Below are positions 60,387-60,525 of a stretch of 60,525 nt of DNA, in pieces. Location: NCBI GenBank assembly GCA_035574275.1, contig DATLYY010000005.1:1-60525 (forward strand). The letters are read 5' to 3'. The notes beneath the pieces are model-generated. The model had not been told where the DNA came from and did no database searches. It saw only the letters and a program-made list of their open reading frames with translations. The position numbers were made by a program, and so were the translations under genes. This stretch comes from Verrucomicrobiia bacterium. Its GTDB lineage: Bacteria > Zixibacteria > MSB-5A5 > DSPP01. The stretch's first letter is position 1; the number at the start of each line of letters is the position of its first letter.

Positions 60387-60525
60387 TGTACTGCTCCCCT
60401 TTAGTCAAGCGGCCTGATATGGAGTCATCGGGCTGAGGTTATAGGTTTTCTCGAACCTGTTCGGCGGCTGGTAGCCCAGGGCCGAGTGCAGGTAGGTTTC
60501 GTTGTACGTTTCGATCCAGCCGTTC
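60387..60525 (-). mobile_element. IS3-family element, terminal part
   Basis: TGTACTGCTCCCC at 60387 resembles the terminal inverted repeat of IS3 elements, and the transposase end follows on the minus strand. The element continues beyond the window. The other end and any target duplication are not visible. Confidence 0.8.
60405..60525 (-). CDS. IS3-family transposase OrfB, C-terminal end (partial)
   Basis: The minus-strand frame reads N-G-W-I-E-T-Y-N-E-T-Y-L-H-S-A-L-G-Y, then ends Q-A-A-stop at 60405. NGWIETYNETYLHSALGYQP is the end of the DDE integrase core of IS3-type OrfB. Only 39 codons lie in the window. Confidence 0.9.
   Translation of the reverse strand, partial: NGWIETYNETYLHSALGYQPPNRFEKTYNLSPMTPYQAA

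Overview
The window reads as a chromosome segment of a Gram-negative bacterium with fairly high GC. It carries heptose and LPS genes (WaaF, split HldE, LpxL-type acyltransferase), AsmA, a lipoprotein transglycosylase and the five-gene Bat locus. A 31-codon AURKAIP1/COX24-type gene and an FG-GAP exported protein resemble the Bacteroidetes/FCB side of the tree, perhaps an uncultured lineage such as Zixibacteria. That placement is inference from gene content; there is no rRNA here. Coding density is high, many genes overlap by 1-4 bases, and GTG and TTG starts are common.

Layout. 1-9.4 kb: APC permease (partial), tsaB-rimI-accD-folC-trxA, a CoA-binding protein, methylglyoxal synthase, an MFS exporter, OsmC and rhomboid. 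9.4-20.9 kb: a response regulator with a long tail, CcdA, a secreted class A beta-lactamase-like hydrolase, an ECF sigma/anti-sigma pair, a DUF2064-creatininase-GTP cyclohydrolase II trio, an ABC-2 exporter, an M24 peptidase and a UbiA prenyltransferase. 20.9-29.2 kb: the MoxR-DUF58-BatD-like-BatA-BatB-BatC-BatD-BatE operon, with two dispersed repeats sitting at gene starts. 29.2-31.9 kb: a three-gene minus-strand unit (DUF4173 membrane protein, winged-helix regulator, small membrane protein) with two copies of one 17-bp palindrome, probably its operator. 32-44.3 kb: AlkD-like repair protein, tRNA-Glu(CTC), IscS-MnmA, UPF0173 hydrolase, AsmA, LPS acyltransferase, WaaF, a PfkB kinase and TldD/TldE.

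44.3-48.3 kb is the least explained part. It holds an exported protein built from four related repeats, then a promoter-to-terminator non-coding segment with strong hairpins (candidate RNA). Next comes a visibly AT-rich island with a class III nucleotide cyclase and two single-pass membrane proteins of unknown function. 48.3-59.9 kb returns to household genes: GH57 branching enzyme, DUF3467, HldE halves, a TPR protein, an Xaa-Pro peptidase, AccB, MiaA, MltD-like transglycosylase, SppA, FmdB, HU, the tiny COX24-type gene and a YfcE-like phosphoesterase. The last 0.6 kb is repeat-laden debris: palindromic repeats, a diverged second copy of the phosphoesterase tail, and an FG-GAP gene cut off by an IS3-family element that runs out of the window.

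Three palindromic repeats (46.46, 54.60 and 60.04 kb) share a loop but have compensated stems. They and the CCCTCTCC-type hairpins show that a dispersed repeat population occupies the intergenic spaces.
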